NCBI GenBank assembly: GCA_001931905.2
Contig: MSJI02000630.1
Span: forward strand, 1 to 51,271
Reading direction: 5' to 3'
From: Cladosporium sp. IMV 00045
Taxonomy: Eukaryota; Ascomycota; Dothideomycetes; Cladosporiales; Cladosporiaceae
DNA length: 51,271 nt
A program made the translations under genes and the position numbers. A model generated the notes under the pieces. That model was not told the origin of the DNA. It worked only from the letters and a program-made list of their open reading frames with translations, and did not search any database. This document shows positions 9,317-21,411 of this stretch, in pieces. Numbering within the stretch: position 1 is the first letter of the stretch; each line of letters starts with the position of its first letter.

Positions 9317-11297
9317 CTAATTAACCCTGGTCTTCAACTCCGCGACCTCCTGCGTGAGAGCCTCGATCTGCCTACCCTGCGCCTGCAGCATCCCCCTGAT
9401 CTCACCGAGAACCTCCTTAAGACCACCGGCTGCGCTCGACGCGCTTCTGGAGACGCCGCCGGTCTCGTTGCTTGAGGGCTCGTTGTCGGGCTTGGTGGTC
9501 GCAGCGGGGGCCTCAGCGGGCTTTTGGCTGCTGGAGGGGACTCTGGAGGGCTCTGGTGTGGAAGCAGAGGTGGTGGTTGTGGGAGTGGGGATCTTGTCCT
9601 GGTGCATGGGAGGGGTGCTGACGCCGACCTTCTCCTCTTGGCGGGCGGCGATGATGTTGGAGGGACGCTCGACGGGTTTGGAGATCTCTTCGAAGGGACT
9701 GGAAGGCTCCTCGTCGGAGGACTGGGCATCTTTGTCGGCGAACTTGTTGGCCATGTCGGACATGGACTGCTGGTTGTCCTTCATGGAAGGGATCTCGCGG
9801 GGAGTGGCGGGCTGGGACTCCTCCTGCTTCGGCTCGGCCTTGGGAGCAGCTGTGGGCGCAGGCGCAGGGGTGCCGACAGTCTTTGCGGGAGCTGCCTTGG
9901 GAGCCTGCTCAGCAGCGTATTCCTTCGGCGCCTGGCCCTCGTGGAGGTCGCCCATGTCAACCTTGGCAGGACGAGCAGTCTTGCCCTCCAACCATTCGGC
10001 GCTGGACATGGCAGGCTTGATGCCAATGGCGGGAGGGTAGATGTCGTCCTGGAAGACTTCGGCGCGTCTGGGCACGACGAAAGAGATAGGCTCGATAAGC
10101 GAATCGTTGACGGTCTTGAAAGCGCGCATGACCTCGTTGGCGTGAGTGTTGACGCCACGCTTGGGCATGAAGGCGATACCGCGTTGAGGTTCGGGCGACT
10201 TGTACTCGCTGAGCGGCTCGAACTTGTCGTTCTCATATTCGTAGTAGCGGATGTTGCCGTCACCCTTGCCAGCGAGGTATAGCATCTGGCTGCCGTCATC
10301 CCAGAAGGGCATGCAGATACCAGATTGAGAGTCGAGGTAGGTGAAGTCGCCAATGGGCGCAGAGGGGTTACGAGGGTCCCAGAGGCCGAGCTGGCGATCG
10401 CTCATCTTGCTGAAACCGGTAGTGGCGACTCTGTCGTGATCGCCGAGCCAGCAGACTCTGCTACTCTTTGCGCCGCTGTGGCCAGCCACCTCGTGGGCCG
10501 GCTTCTCCTGGCGGACATCCCAGAATCGCAGCTTCTTGTCGCGAGAAGAAGTGACGAGCATGTTGCCCTCGGAGCTCCATGAAAGCGATTGAACCATGTC
10601 GTTGTGCTTGAGAGTGATCTTGGGCTTTCCATCTTCCAGATCCCAGACCTTGACAGTGTAGTCGCCGGATGAGGACGCCAGGACGTTCTCAGCGGCCGGG
10701 TTGAACAGCACGTGGCCAACCTTTCTGCAGGGAGTCAGCCACCGTTTGCGACTAGAGGTATACAGCCAATGTTATCCATCCTACCTTCCATGTCCGGTCA
10801 ATTTTCCAACCGGCATCACATCCTCGGGCTCCTCGGCATCGGTGCGCAGGGTGAAGTTGTCCGGCACCTTCCACAAGCACACCTTTCCGTCGTCGCTTGC
10901 ACTGGCGACGATGTCATCGTCAAAAGGGCTCCAGTCGTGATCCAGCACGGCGGCAGTGTGTCCCCTGAACAATGGCATCACCTCCGGCAGCTTTCCGCGC
11001 TCCTCCAGAGGGATGACGGCGAATGCGCCGCCGCCCGAGGCCTCCCAGTTGACGGACAGGTATTTGGGGTTGCATTTGACGAGGTTGGTGTCCCAGGCGT
11101 TCTTGCTGATGCGCAGGTTGTCGTAGCATTGTTCGCGTCTGCTCGGCTGTCCGAAGACGTGCCCTGTGTGTGTCGCGTGGTCAGTACCTACTGTTCATGC
11201 TCATATGCGACGACTCGGCCGCGATGCGATGATCGAGGGGTTGGTCCTGGTCGGCGGGCTTACGATACTTGGACGCTCTCACGAAGCGGCCAGACAT
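9317..11297 (-). CDS. crn1: Coronin, actin-binding WD40 protein
   Basis: Three exons (11297-11264, 11163-10785, 10724-9317), with introns of 100 and 60 bp, encode 606 aa. The 34-bp first exon gives MSGRFVRASKY, the usual coronin start, and splices in frame into HVFGQPSRREQCYDN. Residues ~1-390 are the WD40 propeller plus the conserved C-terminal extension; visible blades include DHDWSPF, VASASDDGKV and SSSGDYTVKVWD. Next comes a long Pro/Ala/Ser/Thr-rich unique region. The last ~35 residues form a heptad coiled coil (LGEIRGMLQ...LTQEVAELK) that oligomerises the protein. Coronin bundles F-actin and regulates Arp2/3 at cortical patches and hyphal tips. The length fits fungal Crn1. Confidence 0.95.
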
Positions 11298-12015
11298 GTT
11301 TGTGTCTCTTCTGTGCGTGCGAGAAAGGCGTTGTTGGGGGAAAGAATGGCGGCGACAGTGTCAATTGGCGATATGCAGCGTGTTTTTGTTGTCCTATTCC
11401 AGACCCGGCCCTGTCCAGCTTCCACCTGTGCTTTGTCCCTCTGGCTTCTGGCTGGCTGGCGACTTGTAAGGGTGGCAGGGTGGGTCCTTTGATGAATCCG
11501 GCCCTAGCGCCGTGGAGCCTGACCCAAACGCAGGGAGAACTTCACAATTGCATGAGCGGCCTCCCCTTCTTCAGTGATCCCGTTAATCAATCTATTAATC
11601 AATCTATTAATCAATCTATTAATCAATTCTGTTGTACCTCACTTGACATCTTGGTGAGGACATCATCATCGATTGTCGCATACTTCGGTCCCACTTCACT
11701 CCGAACTCTATCTTCTCGACGATCGCCTTGCTATATTACCTTTTCATCCCCACCGTCGGCCCCGAACACTGCGGGGAAGTGTATGCGATATGCATCTTGA
11801 CAAGGAAACAAGCATGCATCGCCGTTGGGCCTTTATCCAAGCTTTGACACGATGTCACCTTGAATCAAGTTGCAGGCATGGATGATAGGCAGTCGAGGTA
11901 GTCTCTCCCTGCTACATATATGGTGTCGTCTCTCTATGTGGCGCCCGCCCCCGAAACGTTTCACGCGCGTTGTAGACCTCAGTCTGTTCGCATGCGAGTT
12001 TCAAAAGATTGCAAC
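11298..12015. other. Divergent intergenic region between coronin and GH29
   Basis: About 720 bp between the coronin and fucosidase start codons, so it must hold both promoters. A 12-bp tandem repeat lies at 11583-11627. No further gene is supported, although open frames antisense to coronin run into it. Confidence 0.5.
11583..11627 (+). repeat. 12-bp minisatellite, about 3.75 copies
   Basis: The unit ttaatcaatcta occurs at 11583, 11595 and 11607 without mismatch, followed by a partial copy from 11619. It lies in the shared promoter region of coronin and the GH29 gene. Confidence 0.95.
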
Positions 12016-14666
12016 ATGAAACGACCTACTCTAGCACTTGTTGCAGTCCTAAACATATTCCATTCCTCCTGCGTGGCTCAGGATGGGCTCGTTATCAACC
12101 CGAAGAATGCAGACCATGGCGGCAGCGGTGGACGCACCATCCCAATCGACCTCTCCGATCTAGTCAACAACCGTGCGTTTGCCATGTCGTCCGGTGATGC
12201 AGATTTCGATATGTTGCACTCAGGATACCCAGCACAATATCTGCCAGAAGCGGACTTCACATACTCTGGAGTGCGATACGACTTCCCTCAATACCAGGAG
12301 TCGGGCAACGACAATGTCCTCGCACAGGGCCAGATCCTCAGACCGGAGAAGGGCCGTTACATCAGTGTTCACATGCTCGCAGCAGCCGAGAGCGCCATAG
12401 CCACTGGTTTCGTCAACACCACGTATTCGGACAACTCCACGGCGCCTGCTCCAATTCTTATTGACCCCTACAAGGACTGGCCGTACCCTTACGGCGGCGA
12501 CATCATCTTTCCGTACACTCTTGCGAATGACAGCGTAGACTATAATCGATCTATGATCTTTCAAAGCGTTACTTGGCTGGACTCTTCAAAGGAACTCACC
12601 AGTCTCCAGCTACCCAATGTCACTTCAGGCGCGGCTGGTGACCCGGGCGGCGAAGCGGAAGATACGAGATTGCATATCTTTGCTGTGACACTGGTACCCG
12701 CAACAGAGACTGGAATCGCTCTGGAGGTGCAGTATGCCCGATCGACCCAGATGTGGGTAGAGGGTACGAACAAGACTCAAATCGTGGAGGCTGTGATCAA
12801 TAATGTTGGCGAGGAGTGGGTGCTTGCCAACAACAGCGTGCGCGTTACAGTCGAATCGCCAGGACTCACAACTGTTCAACCAGGTGTGATCAATCGACTG
12901 AGGCCAGGTGATCAAGCGCGCGTTCAAGTTGGTGTCGTCAATGCCAACGGTACCGCTGCTGGAACAAGTGGTCTGGCGACTGTCCGCATCAACGGACAAG
13001 GCGTGCAAGCCAGCTATCCCTTCAATGCCACATATGGTATTGCCCCGTACGAAGCGACATATGAGAGCATCTACAGCCACGAAAGTCCGACGTGGTTCGG
13101 TACGTCAGCAAAGTACGGCATTTTCATTCATTGGGGAGTATACAGCGTACCTGCCTGGGGTAATTCCGGCGAGAACGGTGAGTACTTCATGCCTTTACAG
13201 AACCCATCATACTGACCGAAATTAACAGAATCCTACGCCGAATGGTACTGGTGGAGGCAGAATCAAGGCCCAGGACAATCAGATCAAACCTGGGAGTACC
13301 ACCTGGAAACGTACGGCGAGAACGTCGTGTACGACGATTTCATCGAAAACTTCACCGCCTCAGTGTTCGAGCCCAAAGAGTGGGTGGATTTATTCGCCGA
13401 TGCGGGTGCTCAGTATTTTGTGCAAGTCTCGAAACACCACGACGGCTATGCCATCTTCGACTTGCCAGCGAATGTCTCGAACAGAACGAGCGTTGCGCTT
13501 CCTCCCCATCGTAACCTTCTCCAGGAGATCTTCGATGCTGCAGACGAGTATCAACCGCATTTGCACAAGGGAACTTATTACTCCCTGCCAGAGTGGTTCC
13601 ATCCCGATTACAAAGAATACGGCTTCGGTTCATGGTTTGTGACAGAAAACCAAAATAACCAACTCCCAAACCTCAACTGACCCCTCCCAGGCCCGGCGGT
13701 AACGCAACTAACCCTTACACCAACGCCACCCTCCCCTACACCGGCTACGTGCCGGTAGAAAACTACATCTCCGACCTCATCATCCCCGAAATGCAAACCC
13801 TCGCCACCATGGGCACGGAAATAATGTGGTGCGACATCGGCGGGCCCAACCTGACCGCCTCCTTCGCCGCCTCCTACTTCAACACCGCCGCTGCCTCGGG
13901 CAAACAAGTCCTCCTCAACAACCGCTGCGGCCTGCCAGGCGACTTCGACACGCCCGAATACGCGCGCTACGACGCCGTGCAAGTGCGCAAATGGGAAAGC
14001 AACCTGGGCATGGACCCCTTCAGCTACGGCTACAACCGCGCCACGCCGGACGAGGCCTATCTCAAACCGGGCGCGATCGTCACGAGTCTTGTGGATATTG
14101 TGTCGAAGAATGGGAATTTTTTGTTGGATGTTGGGCCTACCGCGAACGGGACGATTATTGCTATCCAGCAGCGGAATTTGCGCGAGGCGGGCAAGTGGAT
14201 TAAGGAGCATGCGGAAGCCATTTTCAATACGACGTATTGGTTTGTGACGCCGGAGGAGGGGCAGGCGGTGCGGTTCACGCAGAGTCAGGACGCGTTTTAT
14301 ATCACCACGCTGTATCCGCCGAATGGAACGTTGGTGCTCGACTCGCCGGTGCCGTGGGTGGAAGGGGATGATGTGAGGGTTGTGGGAGGGGAGAGGAGTG
14401 GAGAGGTGGTTCCTTCGAGGTTGTTGGGGAATGGGAGTCTGGAGTTGACGGTTGGGGAGGAGGTTAGGGATGCGGATCGGTATGCTTGGGTTTTCAAGAT
14501 TGATTTTGGGGGAGTGCAGGCTGGGAATGGGAGTGCGGTTAATGGCACGAGGCCTAGTGGGACGGGTGGGCCTGTTGATACGCAGACTACGAGCGAGGGT
14601 GGTCGGTTGGAGGTTTGTCTGGGCATGATGCTGGCTTTGGTTGTGTTGATGGCGTTCATCGCTTGA
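12016..14666 (+). CDS. GH29 alpha-L-fucosidase, secreted and probably GPI-anchored
   Basis: Exons 12016-13177, 13229-13634 and 13691-14666, with introns of 51 and 56 bp, give 847 aa. The ATG at 12016 starts a signal peptide (MKRPTLALVAVLNIFHSSCVA). Residues ~25-340 are a fungal N-terminal beta-rich region. The GH29 barrel follows, with KYGIFIHWGVYSVPAW, VSKHHDGYAIF, FGSWPGGNATNP (formed across intron 2) and EIMWCDIGGPN. D571 in the last is the expected nucleophile. The C-terminus has a Gly/Ser/Thr-rich stretch, then a hydrophobic tail (CLGMMLALVVLMAFIA) ending at the stop, typical of a GPI-anchor signal. Many NxT/NxS sites suggest glycosylation. The enzyme would release fucose from glycans at the cell surface. 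Intron 2 starts with GTTTGT, a weaker donor. Confidence 0.9.
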
Positions 14667-14907
14667 GACCTAGTGGCGGCGAACTCGACAATGCCATAGC
14701 AGTGTCAACGAATGAAATGGTTTACGACTACGCACATGATGAATCGAACAATTGTCTCAAAAGCATAGTGCATGATTTTAGTGAGCGTATTCGGTCAGTA
14801 TTGGTAAACAAGAAAGTTGTACAAGCATGTTGAGATGCTTAAACGTGACGCGTGTGGCTGTTGGAGGCACAAAAGGATGAAACTAGATTCCAGTCCTGAA
14901 ATATCGA

Positions 14908-16517
14908 TCAGTAGTCATCTCCACGAGAGATGATCTCTTTGCAGTTGGGCTTGAGCAGAACAGTCTGAGAAGAGCAGTCATGTCAGTAATCATCGCCAGG
15001 CCTTATCCAATCCAGAGCTGTACTCACATGCTCAAACTGCGCAACATACGAGCCAGGAATATCCACCAACGGCTCGTAGTAGTCGACAATGCCTTCCGAG
15101 ATGAGAGACTTCATGCCAAGATGATAGTTCTTCACACCCAGGTGCTCCAGATAGCGTCTGGAGAATACCAGCGTCCCGAAGTTCTCATCAATCGTCTTGA
15201 GCAAAGCCCTAGCAGGCCCGGATCTCACGCCAGAGGTATTGACGTTCTCGACGCGGCCGTAGCCATAGACTCCAACATCATCCCTGATGCGAGCCCTGCC
15301 CGTGCTGCCGAAAGTCTCGATGGCGAAAACGTCGCCTTCTTCCATTCGTTGATTGGTTGCCGTCTTGACGAAGGGAACCTGCTTGTCTCCGTGGATTTTG
15401 TAGCGCAGGATGTCGTGGCCTGTGAGGCCGCGGATTGCTTTGACGGGGATGGTCTTGCCTTTCAGCTCGACTTCGTAGCTTTCCATTGTTTCCTGGATGA
15501 CCTCGCTAATGTGGTCGATGCGGGCGTCAATGCCGGCTTCCTGTGGTAAGGGTCAGCTGAGTTGCTATAATAAATATGCAGCTTTTCGCCTACCTGAAGT
15601 CCAGCATTCGTCGCTGCCTTTACAGCAGCGAGCAGATTGTCATAGACAGGATTGACAGCCACAGTGAAAGCGCTATCAACAATCCTGCCGTTGACGTGGA
15701 CGCCGAAATCAATCTTCAGCACATCGTCGTGTTGGAGAATGACTTCCTTCGCTCCCGGGTTGGGAGTCCAATGTGCAGCTACGTTATTGAGAGCCAGCCC
15801 GGTGGGGAAACCCATGCCAGCCTTGAGAGCATCACCAGTTTCAGTACCTGCATGCCCGACCAGAGCACGTACGCCCGTTTCAATCTCTTCGGCCAGCTTA
15901 CTCATGGTGACGCCTGGCTTTGCAATCGTCTGAACACATTGACGGACCTGGCGGTGAGTTTCGGCGGCTTTGCGGTAGTCTTTCAGGAAGTCGCCATCCA
16001 TCTTCTCCATGGCCGCTTCGTGACGGAGTTCCTCGGCCGTGGTGCGCTGGAGGTTCTCGTTCCTTGCCCGATACTCAACAAGCTCTCCCTCTGGATAGCT
16101 TTCGTCCCGAAAAATGTTGCCGAGCTCGACTCGCGGGGGCACAGTCTGCTGCCCACCGGAAGAGCTCGACTTCTTTTTCTTCTTGTTGTTCTTGCGTTTT
16201 TTCTTCTTGCCTGCGAAAGTCAGATCAAATAGAAGGAGTAAGTCCGAAGTAAGCCTACCAGCATTTGGCTCACCGTCGAGCTTTACGGCGGCCTCGGCGT
16301 TATCGTCGTCGTCATTTCCATCTGCATCCTCGCCCACGAGCGTTCCAAGCAGAAGTCCACTTGCTGCAGCTGATTTGGGAGGGTTGACGTTGGCGATGGC
16401 AGCGCCAGCTGACGAACCGCCTACAAGAACATTAGCTTTGCTTGGATGTGTGTTACGGAGCTGTCACTTCGTACCATTTGGGCCTTCATGGCCCCCTTCT
16501 GGTGTTTTTGATCCCAT
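14908..16517 (-). CDS. Methionine aminopeptidase 2
   Basis: Five exons (16517-16475, 16420-16259, 16210-15594, 15540-15028, 14964-14908), with introns of 54, 48, 53 and 63 bp, encode 463 aa, the usual MetAP2 length. The start gives [15 protein letters not shown], followed by an acidic stretch and a Lys-rich block ([13 protein letters not shown]) as in eukaryotic type 2 enzymes, which use it to bind ribosomes. The metal site is complete: [24 protein letters not shown] (two Asp), [25 protein letters not shown] and AQFEHTVLL. The last Glu is formed just before the final intron, so the 57-bp terminal exon is needed for the normal end (SRGDDY). It removes initiator Met from nascent cytosolic proteins. 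It is divergent from the acyltransferase gene at 16874. Confidence 0.95.
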
Positions 16518-16873
16518 GACGTGTACTGATCAGTCATACCACGTCTTTCGGTTTTCGATGTCAGAGATGGGATCAGAAAGGCCTCCGACTTCTTCATATA
16601 AAAATCTCGCCGTAGTCTTGTCATTGCGCAGGGCGTAGATTGAATTGTCGCCAGTCTCAATCTGGCTTAGCGCACGCAACCCTAAAAGTGCTTCATCTCT
16701 AGAATTGATGGGAAACAAAAATAGGTAGAGAGACTTGTAAATCCTTCGTCGCTACGCATTGACCCTCGGCCAACGCCGGTTTCTGGCTCCAGGCAGCAGT
16801 ATCAACAAAACGATCGTCCAGAAAGAGCAATGACGACTTCTTCGTGACATTTCCAACCCACTCTGCATAGGAC
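16518..16873. other. Divergent promoter region, MetAP2 and acyltransferase
   Basis: 356 bp between two start codons. No motif is clear enough to name, and no independent gene is seen. Confidence 0.5.
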
Positions 16874-18455
16874 ATGTCCACTCTTGATCAATCAGAACTT
16901 CTTATTGCTGGCAGGAGACGAAAAGCCGGTAAGCCTCAATTGTCGGGTCAGAATATATGTAGCTGACATTGAGGAAGGCTGCAGTGAGCGTCGTTGCATC
17001 ACAAGACAAGATGTTGGTCACCAACGCACATTGGTCGTCGGCGGCGTGTACGCATCGAATACAACCAGTGATTTGCTCGATCTGAAAGATGGCAAACGGC
17101 CATTTGCTGCAGCATTGTGGCTTTGCATGAAAGAGCATCCGATTCTCAGCGCAGTCATTATCGGAGGAGATACCGAGTCCCCTGAGTTCGCTACACCAAA
17201 AAACGTGGACCTCGACAACCATATTGAAATCCGGAGGTCTCTTGATCTTCCTGAAGACAAGCAAATCGAAAGACATCTTGAAGCAGTTAGTGATGATCAG
17301 TTCTCATCATTGCATACAACGCCGCCATGGAAGGTCGTTCTCGCGCCTTTGAGCCTAACAGAGCACTCTGCGCCTGGCAGAGCCTTGATCCTGTTCGCTT
17401 ACTATCATTCGCATGGTGACGGAAAATCGGGCCTTGCGTTTCACAAGTCTTTCTTGAAGGGACTCTGTCAGGATGCTGGACGACCTTTCGATCCCAGTGG
17501 CCCATTTGACCTCATCTGTGAACCACCTGCAAACGAATTATTACCTCCGATCGAAGAGGCCGGCAAGCTATCCTTGTCATGGTCATACTTACTTTCACCT
17601 TTGATCGGGGCTTATCTTCCGACTTCAATTGCCTCATTACTTGGGATCCGCGCCACTTGGATCCCTCAAAGTGGCAATGTATGGCGAGGACAAGATCTGA
17701 CGTTCGACCCGAGCAACTTTCATACCGGCCTTGTATCAATGAACATCGATCATGCCACAATGCGTGCGGTACTCGGTCATTGCAAAGCGCAACAGACAAC
17801 TTTCACAGGTGTCCTTACGCATCTGATTGCTCGAGCATTGAGCGCATCAAAACGCGAAACCGATGCGGCAGATATCTTCACCTCTCAGATAGCGGTGAAC
17901 ATGCGGCACTTGTTCAACGGCGCATACTCCGACGACAGTATGACAAACTGTGTTACGGGCTATAGTGAAACTATATCCTGCCAACCTTACCATCGGTCGT
18001 CTCAATGGGCAACACAGTCATCCGACTTCTGGGAAGCCGCCCGCAGTACCACTGCAAGTCTGGCCAGTGCAGCTAGCACTCTACACAACCAGCCTATCGG
18101 CCTGCTGCAATACCTTAAAGACTTCCGTCCTTGGACTCTCGGGCAGATTGGGAAGGAACGAGAGTCTTCGTTCGAGATCAGCAATCTAGGCGTCTTTTCT
18201 CCTGAAATTCCGCCAGGTAAAGAAGAGCAGTCGTTCAAGATAGAGAAGGTCGTGTTCTCCCAACCGGCCAATGCGTCAGGGGCACTGCTGAACTTCAACC
18301 CAGTCTCCGTCAAAGGCGGACCACTGGTAATTACCATGACGTGGCAGCGCGGAGTCTTGGATCTAGCAGATGGGGAAGACGAAGAAACGTTTGTACGAAA
18401 GGTGTGCTCGGCTTTGGAGGCAGATGTCCGCGAGCTTGCACAGGTGGCTTTGTAG
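16874..18455 (+). CDS. Alcohol acetyltransferase-like (condensation-fold) acyltransferase
   Basis: The main exon encodes a member of the alcohol acetyltransferase family. The acyl-transfer motif is HSHGDGKSG, with His162 and Asp166 in the HxxxD arrangement. GHQRTLVVGGVYAS, HPILSAVI and the tail block ISNLGVFSP are also typical. A start at ATG 16874 is inferred: the first exon 16874-16928 (MSTLDQSELLIAGRRRKA) joins exon 16978-18455 through a 49-bp intron (GTAAGC...GAGGAAG), giving 510 aa. It avoids an unsupported non-ATG start at 16884, but the acceptor is weak and another could be used. Such enzymes acylate alcohols, polyketides or aminophenols with acetyl-CoA; the substrate is unknown. There is no transmembrane segment. 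Confidence 0.8.
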
Positions 18456-18735
18456 GCCTTGGCCAGAGAATGATTGCTGCCTCAAAGATATGCGAACGGG
18501 GCACTTGTCAATTAAAAGTACACTATATTAATGTTTAGATCACGTTTACTTGGCTTTCGGACAGCACAGCATCATTCAAACCCTGAACTCATACGAAGAA
18601 ACGTCGATCGTACTGGAAATATGATTGTACTTTACTGACTTCCGTAACGACAGTAACATTCCCATCCCTCCAAAGCCCTTATCCTCGACTCGACTCAAAC
18701 CCCTCAGAGCTCGATCACCCACAACAAGACAAAAC

Positions 18736-20044
18736 TCACGCAGTCTCCCCAACCCTATAAACCAGCTTCTCACCACTAACCTTCCCCATCTTCAACAACT
18801 CCAATCCCTCCAAGACGCCCTGCAGCCCTCCAGATCCAACCTTAGGCGGATGCGGGAGCAACTTCCCCTCAGCATAAAGCCTCGCAGCAACATTCGCAAA
18901 CTCTGACGCGATCTTATAATCGTCTGGTTGAGCCGGAAAGTCCCTTCCGAACTTGGTGAAAGCCTCGCCCATGGCGGTGTAGCCGAAGACGTGCTGTGAT
19001 GTGTCAGATGTAATGGACTCAAATGGTAGTGGTGGTCTTGGTGGTAATTGAACGGCGAACTCACCTCATTCTCAACATCAGCACGACTATGTTTGGCGTC
19101 AAGGAGGTAGACGACTTTGCCCCCGGTCGAGGAGACGGCAGCGCAAGCGATTTCGGGCGAGCCGTTTTCGCTGATGGTGTCGAAGACGTATTTCAGACGA
19201 TCGTTGGTGAAGGAGTTGATTTTCTTGCCGCACTCTGGGTCGCTGTAGTCGAAGGCTGCTTGGGCGCCGAGGGATTCGACGAACTTGTTCGGATTGTTAG
19301 GTGGTGTTTTCAAGACCTTCAGTCCGATCAAGTATGATACTCACGTCGAAGTTGCGAGGGCTGCAGGTCGTGACGACCTTGTATCCAGACCTGGTAGATA
19401 GAGTCAGCTTTAAAATGTCAAATACCGCACGGAGAACCCATGGAAGCACTCACAGCCTAGCACACTGAATCGCCATAGTGCCCATAGCAGTACTTCCACC
19501 ATAAACAAAAACCCACTCATCGCTCTCACCCTTCTGCGTACCAGGAAACGGCAACGCGAGCTTCTGATACAAACCCAGACCGATCGTCACAATAGCAACT
19601 CCAGTCGTAGCAGCTTCATCGGCAGAAAGGCGCTCCGGGACCTTGTACGTACCGCCTTCCTTGACCATGCAGTACTCAGCGAAGCAGCCGTCTTCGGGCT
19701 CAGAAGAGTTGGAGCCGTGGGTCACGCCGGCAATCAGATCGCCGGGTTTGTAGTCCTTGGTGCATCCTGGGCCGAGAGAGACGACTGTGCCGCTGAAGTC
19801 GCAGCCGACTGTGACGCCTGGAGTTGCGAGCTGTGGGACGTTGACGTGTTTCCTGACTTCTTGTTAACTGCGATGGAGGTTGCTGATGGGTCATCATGCT
19901 ACCTTACCAGTCTGTTGGATTGATCGCAACACTCTTCACTTTAACGAGGATGTACTTGTCTCGCAATCTGGGCAATGGGACGGATTGCACCTCGGCTTTG
20001 CCGGGCGATACGATCTTGACGGCTTTCATTGTTTGGGGAGCCAT
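18736..20044 (-). CDS. Zinc-independent medium-chain reductase (quinone oxidoreductase / trans-enoyl reductase type)
   Basis: Five exons (20044-19908, 19852-19454, 19390-19345, 19283-19065, 18993-18736), with introns of 55, 63, 61 and 71 bp, join in frame to 352 aa. All introns are GT-AG, and one carries CTAAC. The N-terminal GroES-like part includes VAINPTDW and [16 protein letters not shown]. The Rossmann part includes [30 protein letters not shown] and [10 protein letters not shown]. No structural-zinc cysteine cluster or catalytic Cys/His pair is seen, so it is an NADPH-dependent C=C reductase type, like fungal trans-acting enoyl reductases. The substrate cannot be deduced. It converges with the acyltransferase gene with 280 bp between stops. 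Exon 3 is only 46 bp. Confidence 0.88.
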
Positions 20045-20736
20045 TGTGGACTAGACGAGTACGAGGCAAGTCGAGAGGTAGGCAGAAGAGCGAGACGGGG
20101 TTTTCTGAAGGCTGCCCCGCTCGATTATATATCTTCTTCACCACGGCGCTTATGCTGACATACCCTGAGCCAACATATGCACTTCAGCTTGAAGGATTCC
20201 GGTTTCGCAAAAGAGCGGCATTGTCCCAATTCCTAGGTCAAGGCGTGGCTGAACCACTTGTATTCGCTTAGGACTTATTGACTGCGACTCTGAGGGCATT
20301 TTATGTCCGGGTAAGTTATGCAATTGAAAACAAAATGAGCGATGTAGCTTCGTGATCTGGATATCGTTATCCCAGGTTCACCGCCGAGGTTGCTTAGCAA
20401 TCATGCTCGATCAGCGGCATAAGCTCGAGGCGAAATCCGGCTCATCAGTCCTGCCATTTCGTTAATCTTGACTGCATCTCACGAAGAACGATGAAGGCGT
20501 GCTTTTGTTGTGCGGATTGCATCGGTTTAGCTACAGTAGGCCGAGGAATCCTTCACGAAGCTTACGAACTGCTTCACGCATAAGAACGCACAAGTTGATT
20601 GTGATAAGCATCATATCCTTTTTGGCCAGTACAAATTGGCTTCTAGCAATAATCGTACAAAATACACTGCTCATCAAAGCTGCGTTTATCAGCCTGCTAC
20701 TGTGTCCGCAGCCATTCGCTCACAGGCGTATTTCCA
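20045..20736. other. Intergenic 690 bp
   Basis: Lies upstream of the reductase and downstream of the DUF1772-like gene. Only short frames without motifs were seen. Confidence 0.45.
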
Positions 20737-21411
20737 TCACTCAGCCAAAGTAGCCCACAGTCCCAAAACACCAGCGACGAGCGGTGCGAGCACTCTAATA
20801 CCGTTGCGTCCATTCCATTGCTTCAGCATCTTCTGTACCTTTGCCTTCTCATACTCCTCTGCACTGAAAGGCGAGTCCTCAAATGGCTCGAATTCCTCCA
20901 CAGGCGTGATCGCCGGCCTCTTCTCACTGCTCTGACCGGGCACGCTCAAAAGACCTCCGGTGGTGCTTGTCTCTGGTTTGTGCTCGAGAGATGGGGTTGC
21001 TTGCGGCTTGTGGGCGGGCGCATCGGCGAGTCGCACGAGTTTCCCTGTTGCTTCGCCCATAAGCACGACCGTCCATGGGATAACGCTGAACATGGCTGCT
21101 GCGGCACCGGCGTAGAGTTTCCATGTTGAAGGCGATCGGGCGGTTTGGTGCGAGTGGTATGCGAGGAAACCAAAGGCGACGACGGACAGGATCTCGGCGG
21201 GAGGGAGGGTTCTCTTGCCAGCGCGGTAGGTCAGGGCGAATTGTTGAGCGGCGGTTTGGGCGGAAGAAGCATCGTCGGTGGTGCTGTGCAGGATGCTGGG
21301 AATTATGGCTGCAGATGTGGTGAAAAGGCTACCGGTTGTGATGAATGAAGCGGCGATTGCGAGGCCTTTGGCGGCCGCCACCAATGGTGGTGAGGGTGCT
21401 GATGTTGACAT
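20737..21411 (-). CDS. DUF1772-like integral membrane protein
   Basis: A single exon encodes 224 aa. Hydrophobic segments are near residues 12-38, 70-90, 97-121 and 205-223. The central blocks AYHSHQT and WKLYAGAAAAMFSVIPWTVVLMGEATGKL resemble the DUF1772 family, which includes anthrone-oxygenase-like proteins and many unassigned small four-helix membrane proteins. A charged loop of about 80 residues (125-200) separates the third and fourth helices. The role is unknown; the anthrone oxygenase activity of some relatives should not be assumed, because no polyketide synthase lies in the window. The family assignment rests on pattern memory. Confidence 0.75.
   Translation of the reverse strand: MSTSAPSPPLVAAAKGLAIAASFITTGSLFTTSAAIIPSILHSTTDDASSAQTAAQQFALTYRAGKRTLPPAEILSVVAFGFLAYHSHQTARSPSTWKLYAGAAAAMFSVIPWTVVLMGEATGKLVRLADAPAHKPQATPSLEHKPETSTTGGLLSVPGQSSEKRPAITPVEEFEPFEDSPFSAEEYEKAKVQKMLKQWNGRNGIRVLAPLVAGVLGLWATLAE

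Noticed and set aside
9524..10282. Gly-rich 252-codon plus-strand frame
   Set aside because: Exact antisense of the coronin unique region; a shadow of its codon bias.
10712..11800. 362-codon plus-strand frame over the coronin 5' half
   Set aside because: It is antisense to well-supported coronin exons, lacks any family motif, and contains the translated 12-bp repeat.
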